In this document: piece after piece, positions 1 to 11,994 of the stretch
Layout: each line of letters opens with the position of its first letter
Numbering within the stretch: the first letter of the stretch is position 1
Assembly: GCA_977006965.1 (NCBI GenBank)
Contig: OZ345360.1
Span: 1,984,001 to 2,048,000 of the forward strand
Reading direction: 5' to 3'
From: Phymatolithon calcareum
Lineage: Eukaryota; Rhodophyta; Florideophyceae; Hapalidiales
Length of the DNA stretch: 64,000 nt
Notes under the pieces: generated by a model
The model's database searches: none
What the model was told of the DNA's origin: nothing
What the model saw: only the letters and a program-made list of their open reading frames with translations
Program-made: the position numbers and the translations under genes

Positions 1-540
1 AACGCCGACGTCTACGTGCTTACTCTGTCCGGTGTCTGATATCTATTCGGGGTTTTGTTGGCTTGTCTTTCTTACCTCCTCTTTCTGTCTAGTCTCTCCC
101 GCTCTTTTCTTCTCTCCTCTCGTGGGATTTTCTCTCCCATGTGGCGACGGGTTCTTTTGAGCCTGGCGCTACAAAGGCATCGCATCACAGAGAGACCACC
201 CACTTCCAAGATAAACCCAACCAATATACTTAAGACACTCAATGATTACAAGGAGCGTGGGTCTGTTACCAGTCTAATCGTGTCTGCATGTCCCAGTGCT
301 CCAGTTCTGTAAACAACCTCGAAAACTCGTGAAACGGAAAGAGCCCCTTCGCACTCGAAGGATTCGGGCAAGGGCAAGACCTCCTTAACTGTTTCAAGAG
401 CATAAGAAGCAAGAAGCCAGCAGGGTCATCTTCGTGCGGAATGAATTACGTCCTGAATAGTTCCGAACGTCCATTTAACGGCATACTGTATTTCACGTCT
501 CATCATACACAGAGATCCTAACCCTCATTCGACGCCGTCA
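1..540. other. No recognisable gene
   Basis: Short overlapping open frames only, none with a protein family I recognise. The stretch ends in a LINE relic that starts near 541. The part around 55-310 is pyrimidine-rich on the plus strand and could be a UTR of a gene lying outside the window, but nothing proves this. Confidence 0.5.
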
Positions 541-749
541 TGCGCTCCAGAGATCAGCGATGAAATAGGCTTGGGCACATACTTCGCATAGAAGAGCACC
601 GCATGGTACGCCAAGTGTTACTGCAATGTGTCAAAGGAATCCTGGAGTCTCTTTTTAGCAATGTGCCCCACTAAAACGTACAAATGGCTCTTAACATAGC
701 ACAGGATAGAACAGAATGGAGAAAACTTAGACCGTTTAAGCGCTGCTAA
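541..749 (+). mobile_element. LINE reverse-transcriptase C-terminal relic
   Basis: One frame from 570 reads LGHILRIEEHRMVRQVLLQC and later ALNIAQDRTEWRKLR. This is the hallmark C-terminal end of many non-LTR retrotransposon polyproteins (a W/LGHxLR motif, then an AxDRxxWR ending). The two halves are in the same frame but separated by an in-frame stop at 672-674. The upstream catalytic domain is absent, so only the last part of a dead element remains. The family match is by motif recognition and the assignment to LINEs is fairly safe; the clade is not determined. Confidence 0.65.
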
Positions 750-1750
750 GCTCACTTGGGGGAATTAAGAACACAATAAAATAAAATACAACACACAGAG
801 GTCCATCCCACGACGGGCAATGCTGTCAAAAAGCCTTTCACATACGAGAGCTCCGGAAGATTCTATTCGTTCTCTGCTGCTTTCACTATAAGCACCTTGA
901 GGAGCGGAGGGGGATTCAGAAGCACGCATCACTGTGTCGAAGTATGATCAGTTACTGGGGATGATTCGCTATACCTGCTTGTGGCACAGTAGTGAGAGAC
1001 CAGCGATTGATCTGAGGTTGATCCATAGGTCGGAAGACGGTAAGAGCGTCTTCATACTCCAGCAGGGGCCATGGCAAACAGGTTACATTTTTACGGAACA
1101 GACATGCCCCACCCGCGGGCTACGGTAATGCTTAGCTGCACTTTCCACCGCTGGAGCATCATACATGATATATGTTGAGTGAAACTGCAACCTGCAGTGC
1201 TCGGCCACTTCTGGAGTCTGGGTTGCGACACCCAAAATTTAAACTACAAGTCTTGTAGGCCCTACAGGGCATTGAAAGATATTTTTGACTGATCGAAGCC
1301 CAAAATAGAACTGGGAAGTCAAAAATGAGATTTTTTGCTAAATGTGTATTGTAGTACGATTGGCCAGAAATGTCCATGATACTGTAACGGTCGGTAGATC
1401 GGTGTCCCTTGCTGCAGTCGTGCGATCTCCATCATGGTGGCGGAATACCGGACGGACGTGCATCCAAATCCACTCCCGTTCTGTGGAAACCGCAGATCAG
1501 AATAGTTTTTACGCATCCGGCTCAACAGCGTTGCTGGCTTCGTGGATTGGTCACGCAGCTGTCGCCTCCAAAAGGTCGTATACGGCGCAGCAAAAGCGCG
1601 GTGTTGCTGAGCTGCAAAAGATGATGGATGATCGAGTTTTAAAGTTCGACGAAATCGCAGCGAGCTGTGGAAAAGAAGCGTGACCCGGACTCTGTGTCTC
1701 GGCAACGACGAATTCTACCGCTGGTTCCAAGCTTCTAAGGAAAATCGGGT

Positions 1751-1775
1751 CGGATCGGATCGGATCGGATCGGAT
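1751..1775. repeat. (CGGAT)5 microsatellite
   Basis: Five perfect tandem copies of CGGAT, preceded by one imperfect copy (CGGGT). Confidence 0.95.
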
Positions 1776-2490
1776 AAGGTCGAATGACACAGCCCGCGAA
1801 GGGACTTGTTGCGGACATTAATTATAGTACGCCGAAGTGCTATCAATGCATTCGCACTGTTGCTATCGCTCTAAAAGACGGGACATTCCCATGTCAGACA
1901 CCACTTTGCTGTACGGTCCTCCAGGTACACCCTTTAGGTCTACGCCATAGGGCATGAGCTGTACTGTTGGTAAGGCGTATGGGGTTTCAGAGAAAATCGA
2001 AAGAGATGTTTTAGATTTGCAGAGACCATCTTGCGGACCCCAACATTATCGAAGCCAGTGTGAAGACTTGATGCCCCGTACGATGAAAACGTCGACGCTT
2101 CGTCATTCGCAACACCAATACGTTTTGCCTCATTCAACGAGGCAATTCTTGTCAATGCTTTCATGTCGGTGCAGGAGCTGAATCCTGAGTCTTACGCTTG
2201 TAGTAGAATTGGGGACACCAGAGCCGACTTGGGGCACTGGGCCACAATGGACTAAATTCCTGAGTAGATGCAGCATCTAGTTAAGTTGCATACGCTTGGA
2301 ATTGCAGGCCAACAAGCGCACATCCATCAATTTCTTGCCGGACATTTCCTGCGCTACCCTTGATACACGGTGAGGAAGTCTATTTCCTTAACGTTCTGTT
2401 CAGACACAGCTCGATGCAGTATTTTGCCCGCAGCGAATCGTTCCAAAGCCATCGTTGGACGACAGTCGGAGAGGTTTTGGAGGCGGTGAG

Positions 2491-2515
2491 CCGCGCCGCG
2501 CCGCGCCGCGCCGCG
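2491..2515. repeat. (CCGCG)5 microsatellite
   Basis: Five perfect tandem copies of CCGCG, a GC-rich island in otherwise unremarkable intergenic DNA. Confidence 0.95.
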
Positions 2516-3139
2516 TTGCCGACTTGCAAATGGTGAAGGACGAGAACTTAACCCCTGTCCAATATCACAAAAGAGGCAAACACAAGGGATGTGAAATTAT
2601 TCATGAAGGGCAATCAAGAGGGCGGCATCTCGCATGCTGACTTGCAGACGAGTCAATGTTCGTGCGGGCACGGATTGCGAAACGTGCGGATGACATGCTG
2701 AGTAGTGCGACTACGTTAAAGCGTTTAATAACACCGTTTGTGCGAGAGACCTTTTGTAGAACTGGTGGGAAACGCCATTCTCTCCATGCATTAAAGCAGG
2801 TGCTCATGCCGCAACAGCAGTCACTATCGTTGATTCATGCTGCGATTTCATGATACAGTAGTGGTCGATTTGTTTGCCTGCAGTCTGTTGTGTGGATTTG
2901 TGAAGTACTGAATTGTTGTGATTCTACAAGTACGGTTCTATACCCGTGGTCACCATTTATTTTAACGCTCAACTTAATAAAAAAGGCCAAATGAGTTTGG
3001 TGACAATGAAATTTAAAGCTTTCGCTTTAAAACCGCTTCTACAATGGTGCTCTCATGCACAGGGAACAGGACTACAACCCCCAACACACAACACACACAG
3101 TTCTTCTTCACCGCACGCGAAGTCTTTATCTCCGACATT

Positions 3140-6100
3140 CTAGGCATATAGTGCACGCACCCAGGGGGCTGTGCTATTCGTGGCATGCACAAGATCCACC
3201 TCTGCCTCACACGAATCAATCAAATCTTTTCCGGTCAAAACACTGTCCGCGCTCATCTTCTTCACAGAAAGTGACTGGTTTCCTCTTCGCGCTGCTGCCG
3301 CCGCCGCCCGATTAATGCACGCCAGAATCCTAGCCCCGGTGGTGTCGTACTTGTTCGCAATCATTTCAAGCGTTTCTTCAACGTCCGGTGCACACGGCGT
3401 ATCCTTCGGAATGAGCTGCTTCCAAAGCTGCAGCCTTTCCTTCCGATTCGGCCTGGTCAGTGTCACGATATAACTCAAAAGAACCGCCACTCTGTTCGGA
3501 GTTGGCGTATGCGCCAACCATCCTGCATCTGCATGTGATTCTGCAGTCTCCACGCAAAGAACAACCAACCCATTGTACGACTTGATATTGTACAAAAGTT
3601 CCAGTCCTTGAGATGCAATATTTTCAGGGACAGCAGCCTCCAACATTAGCTGCTCTCCCTGTTCGACCACAACGACTGCTCCAGCAACAGCAGCTTCAGC
3701 AAACACTTTGCCAATCTCGTATGCACTAGGTCCCTTTCGAAGAATCTCCGGCATTGAAAGCGTCTGCAAAGGCCTTCCAGTTTCAAACCCTAGGCATGCA
3801 GCAGCGTGAGTTTTACCAGATCCATGCGGTCCCATGATTAGGACGCAATTCGATCGTGCTTGCTGACCCCTGAACCCCCATCTTGTCGCAAGAACTCTTC
3901 TGACGCGCTCAACTTCCACCACTTCTCTCAGCGTTGCTTTTGCTTCTTCGCCGGACACGAGGGTCTCAAGACCAGCAGTTGGAATGATTCGTCGCTGCAA
4001 ATTTGTTCTGTTCAAATCTGCCCTCGACTGGCGCTGACAAGCGATTCGAAGGTCCTCCATTGTGATCTGCACGTCTCCTTCCTCCAGTTCTTCATTCACC
4101 TTTTTAACCGATTCGCTTCGACGTTTGTTCATGACTCGTGTGACTGCACTGGCAAGAGCTTCAAAGATGGCATTCTTGATAAATCCACCCGTGAGTTCAA
4201 ACTCAATGGCAAGAGCCTCCAAACTCACATCCTTCGCGAGAGTCATTGCCTTCGGAATGTGCCGTTTCCAAATGTCGAGTCGCATTTGTGCATCTGGTTC
4301 CGGAAACTCGAGCGAAAGGGCAATACGCCGATGCATAGCTTCATCCAAGCTCTGCGGACAGTTCGTTGCCTGTGATGCGGGAATGCGGAAAGCAAAAGTA
4401 CTGTTGATCGTTAGAGCTGAAAACGGAAAAATTACGCTCATAAACATGAAGAACAATGCAACTTACGAGAATGACAATGCCATCAAAATTTTCCATTTCC
4501 TGCAAAATAGCTCCCACTCTTGCACCACCACTTTCACGAGTTTGCAGCAATGCGTCGCACTCGTCCATGAAAACAATCGCGTTCTGAACTTTCGCTTCTC
4601 GGAAAATGATCTTCAAAGTCTCGGTGTCCGACATTTTCTCGGTTGTCTCAAGTGAATTGACATCAATTAAAAGCACCTTTTTTCCCAAATGTGATGCAAG
4701 AGAGTTCGCAAACAGTGTTTTCCCAGTGCCCGACTTTCCATGGAAAAACAAGCTCAATCCTCGCCCGTACCTCACAATATCATCAAATCCAAGTTTCTTC
4801 CTGAGTTTTCGAAACACCTCGAAGTTTTCCACTCGTTCAACAGCCAGCTGCTTCAGTTTCGGCGGCAGAATCACGGTCTCCATAGAAACATCTGGGATAT
4901 AGCATTTCGCGCTCGCCATAATCTCCGACATCTCAGTTTCAAGTCCGACGATATAATCGAACAGCATGCGGTCAAGAGAGCAAGTAAGTTCACCGAGATC
5001 TTGCGACCCAGGACCCATTCCGTGATTGTGTACAAAAATGACACCCGAAGAAACCAATCTGGAACTCCTGTAAAACGATGCCCGTGCCGCGATCTCATTT
5101 TCGAGGTTCCCTCCACACAATGTCCGAATGATGGTTCCGATTCCTAAGTATAGGGAGCTTCCAGTCATTCCCCTGGCGTGAATCGCCTTCAATTTTGGAT
5201 CTAAGATGTGTCCGACTAATGACAGAGAAATGGTTCAAAACAGTTCAAGTCTCACGTTAGCAAAAAACATTAACAAAATGGAAATCAGAGGTACCGAATG
5301 GTCAATAGAAAACGTACTAAGAAATAGAACGACAAGCCGTTCGAAGCGAGACAGACCAAGTTTCTTCACCAAGCGCTCCAGCTTTGGAACAAATGACCCT
5401 GCTTTCAGAGTCACTTGCAATCTTACGCTGAATTTCGATTCCACCTTTTTGTACTTCATTTCCGCCTCTCTCTTGTAGCTTGCGTCGTTTTTCTTGCCAG
5501 AGCTGGGTCGATAGGTCTCATCAATGCAACTGCGCTCCTCGAATACTTTGGCAGCCGCGGCAATGACAGCCATACCATCCGACAAGTACTCCAAATCTGT
5601 CTTGAACGGACGTATTTCTTCGCCCTCTTCGTCGTCCCCTACAGTACCGACGTCCGATGTTTCAGCTTCTGGAGCAGAACTTTGCTCAGGTAAATCCGCC
5701 GTTTCCTCGTTCAGTGACCCGATCAGAGCAGCCATTTTTTCAGGATGTTCATCAAGTCCGTTAGCAGTTTGCTGAGTATTGATGTTACTCTCATTCAGCT
5801 TGTCTGCATCATTCTTGTCCACAGGGACTCCGCCGAGATGTAGAATTCCGTCCACAATCGAAAAGACTGTACCTTTCTCGGCAGCTAAAATATTCGCAAT
5901 ACTAGATGACGCAACAGGCATTGCTTCATCTATCGAGAGTTCCCCACCATGGAGCGCTTTTACAGCAGGAAGAGGGACAATCTTTCTTTCGATACCGTAT
6001 TCATATTCGTCTTCGATGCAGAGAAGGCCTTGTTTCATGTACTTTCGCTCAGCACTCAAAAATGAAAAAAACTCAGTCCTTGACATGCCCGCAAACATGC

Positions 6101-6548
6101 GGCACTGAACGTTGCGATCATGCGGCAAGTGTTCCCGTGGACGCTCAGAGGAAAGGAGAATGTGCATGAACGCACGCAGCTCCTTATCGGAGAGCCCCAC
6201 ATGTTCAGCGAGGCGGTAGAGTCTAGGCTTGTAGTTGCTCGACGCGACTCTCGCGGTGAGTGCTTTTTCAAGCGAGGTGCGCATGGATTGCAACGCCGAT
6301 ATGACCTCGCGCCTCTCCGGCAGGTCCTCAAGATTGTCGACCATGGAGAGGACATGGTTGTGTACCTCTTCGGCACAACACTGCATTATCTCCCAGGCCC
6401 CCATTGTGAGCTCATCGGTGAGTGGGATGTCCTCATTCTGGAGAGAGAGCAGCGTACTTCGTCCTTCGGGAAGAATGCGCTTGACAAGGTCATCAGCGTC
6501 ATCGATGTTGGTCGCGACTTGCACCGCGTCCAATGCGTTCTCTGCCAT
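3140..6548 (-). CDS. Double-AAA ATPase, copy 1 (three exons)
   Basis: Inferred exons are 6548-5318, 5215-4467 and 4369-3140, giving about 1069 residues. The donors read gtacgt and gtaagt and both acceptors end in AG; the phases (1 and 0) join cleanly. Residues 1-410 form an acidic helical N-terminal region without a family I can name. The first AAA domain has Walker A GKSGTGKT, Walker B VFMDECDALL and a sensor region ATNCPQSLDEAMHRR. The second has Walker A GPHGSGKT but a degenerate Walker B (VVVVEQGEQ, no Asp), so it probably binds but does not hydrolyse ATP. The phrase GLSRFERLVVLFL before the first AAA domain recalls the helical N-terminal part of bacterial AAA proteins; this is only a resemblance. 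Its paralogue at 25729-29128 has the same introns. Copy 1 has Cys where copy 2 has Arg in ATNRP. The substrate is unknown. Confidence 0.88.
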
Positions 6549-8005
6549 TTCAGCAAAGTATTCGGAGATCGTTTACCATGCTATTCGAGATGGGAGAAGG
6601 GCTCTTTAAAAGCTGTCCAAAAGGGTGACAATCACTGTATCCTGCGTGACAGGCTAGCAACTCTGAAGCTATAGTATAGCTGTAGGGATGTGTAGGGCAT
6701 TGCTGTATCATAATAAGCCTCAAAAAGCTGTCGAACAATCTGCGCTCGTACATGCGAGTAGAAAACAGTGGTCGAGAAAAATCGCGAAAATTGAATTAAA
6801 CTTTTAAAAGTTTTGAACTTTTTCTGATGAGACAACTTAACGTTGTTGACCACCTTTGTTTAGAGCATCACCACCAATGTCAAGAGTTCAACCTAATCAA
6901 GTGGAATTTGGTAAAATGGTGACGTACTTGCCGCATTTTGTAAAAATACACCATTCGTGCATGATGGTCATTTAATGACCATCATGCACGAATGGTGTAT
7001 AATCCGAAGGTTTTCTGTCAACTGTCCGCAAGTGGCCCGCGGGCCATTTTTCCGGTCCATTGAGGCCCATGAATTGACACGTGTGAACGTACTGCGCTTA
7101 CATATAGTTCAGCTAAGCAAACGGATCTGTTTAAAGTGCACTGTAGTCCTGACGGACCTTGGTGACAGTTTTTCGGGAGAGCGGCCAAGGCCCTCCTCAT
7201 ACAGCTGCAGATCTATGTGACCGAACGGCGTTGCATTCGAACAGCTTTGCCGACGAGACGTTCTTGTAATGAACGAAGTTATCAGCATCGACCCAGGAGC
7301 TCTATAACGGCTCCTTGCAATCTACCTACCGAAATTATCAACAAAAAATTGTGAACAACTCTTCCAAGAGGAACCAACGAATTAATCACTGACACTGACC
7401 AAAACTAAACGTACGATGAGTCTAGTGTCAGTAAGTGCCCCCCTTTTTGCAGGGATTTCGATCTCTCGCTTCTTCCGTTATTTAAGCCACGATCCTAATC
7501 GCATCCGCTTAAACAAAGAGCCATCGCTTAAAACACAGATTCTCAATGCTCGCATGCTACACGAGCAAGCTTGCTGCAAGTACTACCAACTCTATTTTTG
7601 AGATCTTCATTGATAAATGAAACGTTGAATCTATACATGTGGTGCTGTTGGACTGCGTTTCGAGCAAATGCATTCCTCTCCAACATAAAAATAGCTTCAG
7701 CAGATTACACTGTTGCGTAACCAAAGCCACTAAACCAAAATTTCCACTCAAAGCAAGGCTTGTCGACTCACAAGCTCACGTTCGGTGTCGAACGTCATGA
7801 CATTGCCGGCATAAACAGCTTCTCTACCGTTCAATCTAACGTTAAAGAGTCCGTTTATGCTCCCGTCGATCAAAAAACTGAAGGTATTTTTGGACCCTTT
7901 GTTTCAAGCTGCCCCGCATTACACTAAAGATCTTATCATATCTACACCCGTGCATTGTCATTTTACCAAATACAACAAACTACTGTACACGTAGTTCGCG
8001 CGCGC
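6549..8005. other. Intergenic between AAA copy 1 and REP gene
   Basis: No supported gene. It holds a 55-bp palindrome at 6946-7000. The motif TTTGGTAAAATG near 6907 reappears inverted near 7959-7970 (CATTTTACCAAA), about 1.05 kb apart, and a related motif lies in the hairpin at 8006-8073. This could be a terminal-inverted-repeat element, but I could not find a target-site duplication. The start of copy 1 lies at the left end, so its promoter must be here. Confidence 0.4.
6946..7000. repeat. Perfect 27-bp palindrome with 1-nt centre
   Basis: The left arm 6946-6972 and right arm 6974-7000 are exact reverse complements around a single T at 6973. A transcript would fold into a long perfect hairpin. 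Confidence 0.95.
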
Positions 8006-8073
8006 GCGATTTTAGGGGAATTTGGTAAATTGACCGCGGTCAATTTACAATTTACCAAATTCTCCTAAAATCG
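8006..8073. repeat. Imperfect hairpin upstream of the REP gene
   Basis: The left arm 8006-8031 pairs with 8049-8073 with one mismatch. The middle contains a separate perfect 20-nt palindrome at 8028-8047 centred on CCGCGG. It lies about 100 bp before the predicted start codon at 8172, so it could be a promoter element or the end of a small transposon. Confidence 0.7.
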
Positions 8074-8171
8074 CTGTTAACAACTTGAATGCACACCACG
8101 GTACTCGCCGTCATCGTGTCGTGCCTCGATGGATTTCGCCACTGATTAGCAGTTGCGCTTACCCCCCGCCA

Positions 8172-10113
8172 ATGGTCTCCATGGCTGACGTTCTGCTCTC
8201 GGAGCTGGACTTCGACTTCGTTGTTTTGGGTACCGGTCTTGCTGAGTCTATTCTTGCCGCCGCTCTGGCCTTTGCCGGTGCCCGCGTACTCCACTTGGAT
8301 TCAAATTCCTTTTATGGTTCGCAGTCGTATGTATATCTAGTCATGCGTGGCGCTTTGGAATTCAATGCGTTTATCATTTCTGTTAACCAAAGTCTTTTGA
8401 CCCTTCTCTGTTTATGTTTACTGCCGTCTTCTTCATTCCCGGGTCGGGTGCATTACAACTTGTACTTGTTTCCATCTCCATAGCGCAACTCTGAGCCTTT
8501 GCTCTTTAACGGGTCTTCTTAGCGAAGAGCAGTCGCCTGCCAACGGAGCATTTACCGCTTCTGATGAGTCATTGTCTACGGCGCAGTTGCAATTGCAATT
8601 GCCCAAGGGAGCAACTGTACATCCACTCAAGCGAAAGTCGTTCAAAAACATCGCCTTTCCCGATGGCATCCGCACCTTTACCGTTTCCCCGTCTGCTCAA
8701 TCTGCCATTTCTGATGTACATAGCAAGGTCCACATCGATCTGGAGCCGAAAACTCTCATGGCTGCCGGGCCCATGGTGGACCTCCTAGTGAAGACCAGGG
8801 TTGGACACTACATCGACTTCCGCGCGCTAGATGCATCCTACGTGCAGTTTTCCTCGTATGGTCTGCGCCACGTTCCCGCGTCGCGATCCGACATATTCCA
8901 AGACCGATTCATAACCATGATGGAAAAGCGATTGCTCATGCGATTTATGAAGAATGCATTCCAAACATCCAGCGCTTTAACTCCTTCATCACAGAGCTCC
9001 TCCGACGCGGACGACGATGACAAGCCAACAACTGGGCTTTCTGAGTCTACTTTTGACCGCGAAATGCGACTAGCAAGCCTTACCGACAAGTTGAAAACAT
9101 TTTTGAACCATGCCGTCGCGCTCTCTCCGTCGGAAGCGTCCAAAACATTAGCACCGGATGCTTTACAGGCAATCACTGACTATCAGCAATCGCTCATGAG
9201 GTTTAGCACCAAAACACCTTTTCTCTATCCCAACTATGGCTCTGCGGAGTTACCGCAAGCGTTTTGTCGCTTGTGTGCGGTTCAAGGTGGAACATATGTT
9301 TTGCGACGAAGTGCCAGGGCAGTAGTTACTGTTCCTGGTGGGCATCGCTCTGAAGAGAAGAGGCGAATTTGCGGTATCGTCACTGACCTGAACGAAGTGG
9401 TGCAGTGCAATGCGGTCTTTGTTGCAGCGGGTTCCATTTCTAGTATACCGGAGCAAGATGCAGAAATTTCATCGATGAAGGGAGGTCAGCGCAAAATTTG
9501 GAGAGCAATTTGCGTCGTCGATGGTAGCCTGGTTAAGGGAGAGGCACAACGCGTATTGCTCATTGTCCCAAAAAATGTGCTTGGGGTGGATAGTGCGACC
9601 GTGCGAATAAGACAACTGGATAGTGCGGTTGGGGTGTGCCCACCTGGGATGTATGTTGTTTATGCGGAGACTGTCGGCGACACTGGTACGGCAAATGACC
9701 TAGAAATGGCCCTGAATGAGTACATCGACATGAGCGGTGGGGAAGATGAGTTGAATCAGGGCTGCGACTCTGGTGGCCTGGATTCCGCGTTGCAGATTCG
9801 GAAGCAACGCTATGATGACGAAACGGTTGCTGTGAAGGAAATACCGGCGGACGGGTCGTTGTCGTGCGAAGCGGAGAGGAAACCAAAGTTATTGTGGGGT
9901 GCAATGTATTCTCGGGGTTTCCATCCTGGCACCCCGATTGGTACCGCTCATGATTCCATTCGTGGTTTGTGTCTTCTCGGTGCAGGTGGAGCAGAGCCTG
10001 ATGCTGCGTTTGCGATCTCCGAGGCGAAGAGATGGTTTGTACAGTTCATGCCAAATGCTGAATTTTTTGGGAATGAGTTTGATGAACACCAGGAAGAAGG
10101 TGGAACAGAGTAA
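8172..10113 (+). CDS. Rab escort protein / GDI superfamily (two exons)
   Basis: Exons 8172-8326 and 8484-10113 (donor gtatgt, acceptor ccatag, phase 2) give about 594 residues. The joined protein shows the REP/GDI pattern. There is an N-terminal dinucleotide-type fold, [20 protein letters not shown], ending DSNSFYGS. A short segment GLLSEEQ follows directly across the splice junction, and [15 protein letters not shown] lies near residue 155. The signature [20 protein letters not shown] with GGTYVL is near 295-325, and the C-terminal [12 protein letters not shown] near 550. In this family REP presents newly made Rab GTPases to geranylgeranyl transferase II, while GDI recycles prenylated Rabs. 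The length (GDI is about 450 residues, REP usually 600 or more) and divergence favour REP. A second in-frame ATG lies at 8181. The protein should be cytosolic. Confidence 0.88.
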
Positions 10114-11116
10114 CCCAGTGCGAGTGAGAGTACTATGTAACTGACAAGAGCAGTATTGCGAGTTTTCGGTGCAGAATTATTGTATTGCGAGTGAGGAATT
10201 ATCCGCACCAGTTCAGTGTTAGCTTGGAATTAGAGGAAACTGATCATAATTTCCCTCTCCAGGATATTCCTACTTCCCGCGATGTCTTCACACAAAGCCA
10301 CACGGCGCCGTCTAGTTCAAATCCAGGCAGGCTGAAATTCGCATGAATATATTTTGTACCTGCCTACCGTGCCTATCTGTTCATGAAGTCTTTTTCACAT
10401 ACTGCATGTAGCAAGGCTACCCAAGTGAAAAAGACTTCATGAAAAGCGATGAATGCCGTAGCCCCCTGCGGAGACTGTTCATCATTTCCGCCTTTGTTAG
10501 ACTTGTTCATTCCCCGCAAATATTGCTGTAGGTCACCCCTCCTTTCTTTGAGATTGTCGAACAATATCAACGTTTCAATGTCCTATCCATTAGGACATTC
10601 GTGGCTGCTAGCACGTCTACGTCGGGTACGGCACTGACAAGTGCTGCCAGGGCTGGCGTAGCATACCTTGGCAACATTTGGCGTGCCATGCGGCGATTGT
10701 CCATTTGGAGGACGTGCACACCAGTTCTACCGCTTTTCTCTGGCATGCGACACATCGTCTGACTTGTAAGGGCGGCTCCCAAGCTACAAAAATCCTCACT
10801 ACAAGAAGACAAAGAGCAATGTGAACCGCAACAAGGCCAGCGGCCAGACCGAAGTATCGATTTTTGGGAATAATATCCAATCAAATGAGAGAAAAGCGGG
10901 TAAACTGTTTTTTCCTCATCAAAATAGTCGAAAAAACCTGACAATTGTGCACTTTTCCCACTTTTCACATAGCGCAATGAAAGCAGGCCAAGTCACAGTG
11001 CTAATCACACCAAAAGTGCTCCTGCGTCCGTGTCCTCGTCAACGTCGGCTTTGTGCGTGCACAGAAGCGAAGCTCATCACCCTAGCTTCTATCAAAGCAT
11101 CCAAGCAAAGCAGAAA
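10114..11116. other. Intergenic between REP and ACP genes
   Basis: No supported gene. It contains a stem-loop at 10381-10442. Overlapping minus-strand frames near 10567-10977 have no recognisable domain. The promoter and 5' UTR of the acyl carrier protein gene should lie at the right end. Confidence 0.4.
10381..10442. repeat. Stem-loop with perfect 18-bp arms
   Basis: Arms 10381-10398 and 10425-10442 are exact reverse complements separated by a 26-nt loop. It lies about 270 bp beyond the REP stop codon and could sit in a 3' UTR. Confidence 0.9.
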
Positions 11117-11652
11117 ATGGCCCTCCGAGCAATTGGATCGGCTCTCTTCCGCCCGTCCAGCATCGGCATTGCGCGACCGGCGATGCAAAGCGCGTCTCGA
11201 CTCGGGGCTCCACTTGCAGGTGCCAATCTCCGCTTCAGAGCATTTGCGGCGGAAGCGGGATACCTTGATAAGAACGTGGTTACCGATCGCGTGCTTGAGG
11301 TTGTCCGAAAATTCGAAAAGGTGCGTGTTACCGCACTACCTCCGATTTACTGCGAAGAATTATTACGGCGCTGACGCACCGATTTTGCGATCTTTATGTT
11401 TCTGCGGAACTGCCCTTATCCACCAATGCTGACCAATGCTGTCGCGATTCCGTAACATAGGTTCAACCTGAGAAGGTAAATGCCACTGCGCATTTTGTGA
11501 ATGATCTCGGCTTGGACAGCCTCGATACCGTCGAACTGGTGATGGCATTTGAGGACGAGTTCGCGATCGAGATTCCGGATGCCGACGCGGAAAAAATTTT
11601 GTCGTGTGATGATGCTGTGAAGTATCTGTCGAGTAACGTTAATGCCCAGTAA
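11117..11652 (+). CDS. Mitochondrial acyl carrier protein (two exons)
   Basis: Exons 11117-11320 and 11461-11652 (donor gtgcgt, acceptor acatag, phase 0) give 131 residues. Residues 1-48 are rich in Arg, Ser and Ala with no acidic residue until AAEAGYLD, a typical mitochondrial presequence. The mature part has the carrier fold with [20 protein letters not shown]. Ser in LDSLD is the expected 4'-phosphopantetheine attachment site, and [13 protein letters not shown] follows. In mitochondria this protein carries acyl chains for lipoate and fatty acid synthesis and is a subunit of complex I and of iron-sulfur assembly. The intron falls between helix I and the conserved Asp-Ser-Leu helix. A plastid form is less likely given the presequence and the NDUFAB1-like sequence. 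Confidence 0.93.
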
Positions 11653-11994
11653 GAGTAGTAAAAAGATAAGCTGAGACAGTCTCAGCGGCGGGCGCATGTA
11701 TTTTGAGATCATTGTTATCTTTCTTTTTGTATGAATGGTTTAGAGGCCGGGACAAAGACAAACAGTAGTCGCTCTGGGTAGATGTTTAACTGAAGCCAGG
11801 CGTCCCAATCGTGGTATGTTGGAGACAGAGGGGTTCTAATGGTATGTCGTACTAAATCAGTGAAAAATCATACAGACCATCCTCAAAAAACGTAAAAAGT
11901 TAATGTTCTATCCTATTAAGCTCCCAAACACACCATCGAAAACCTAGTACTGATTGAATTAGCGAAGGAGAGCATCAGGAGTCAAAGACATAAC

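Larger units (their letters stand above)
750..3139. other. Intergenic, no supported gene
   Basis: Contains two pentanucleotide microsatellites and several overlapping frames of 60-130 codons on both strands, none with a recognisable domain. A 113-codon frame at 1342-1683 is the cleanest, but opposite-strand frames of equal length overlap it, so I do not call it. The 3' flank of the minus-strand AAA ATPase gene lies at the right end. Confidence 0.4.

Noticed and set aside
1342-1683. 113-codon plus-strand frame near the left end
   Set aside because: Opposite-strand frames of similar length overlap it, no domain or splice context supports it, and it has no paralogue in the window.
10290-10345. 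Sequence GTTCAAATCCAGG resembling a tRNA T-loop
   Set aside because: The five bases on each side do not pair as a T stem and no acceptor or anticodon stem can be drawn. No tRNA was found anywhere in the window by eye.
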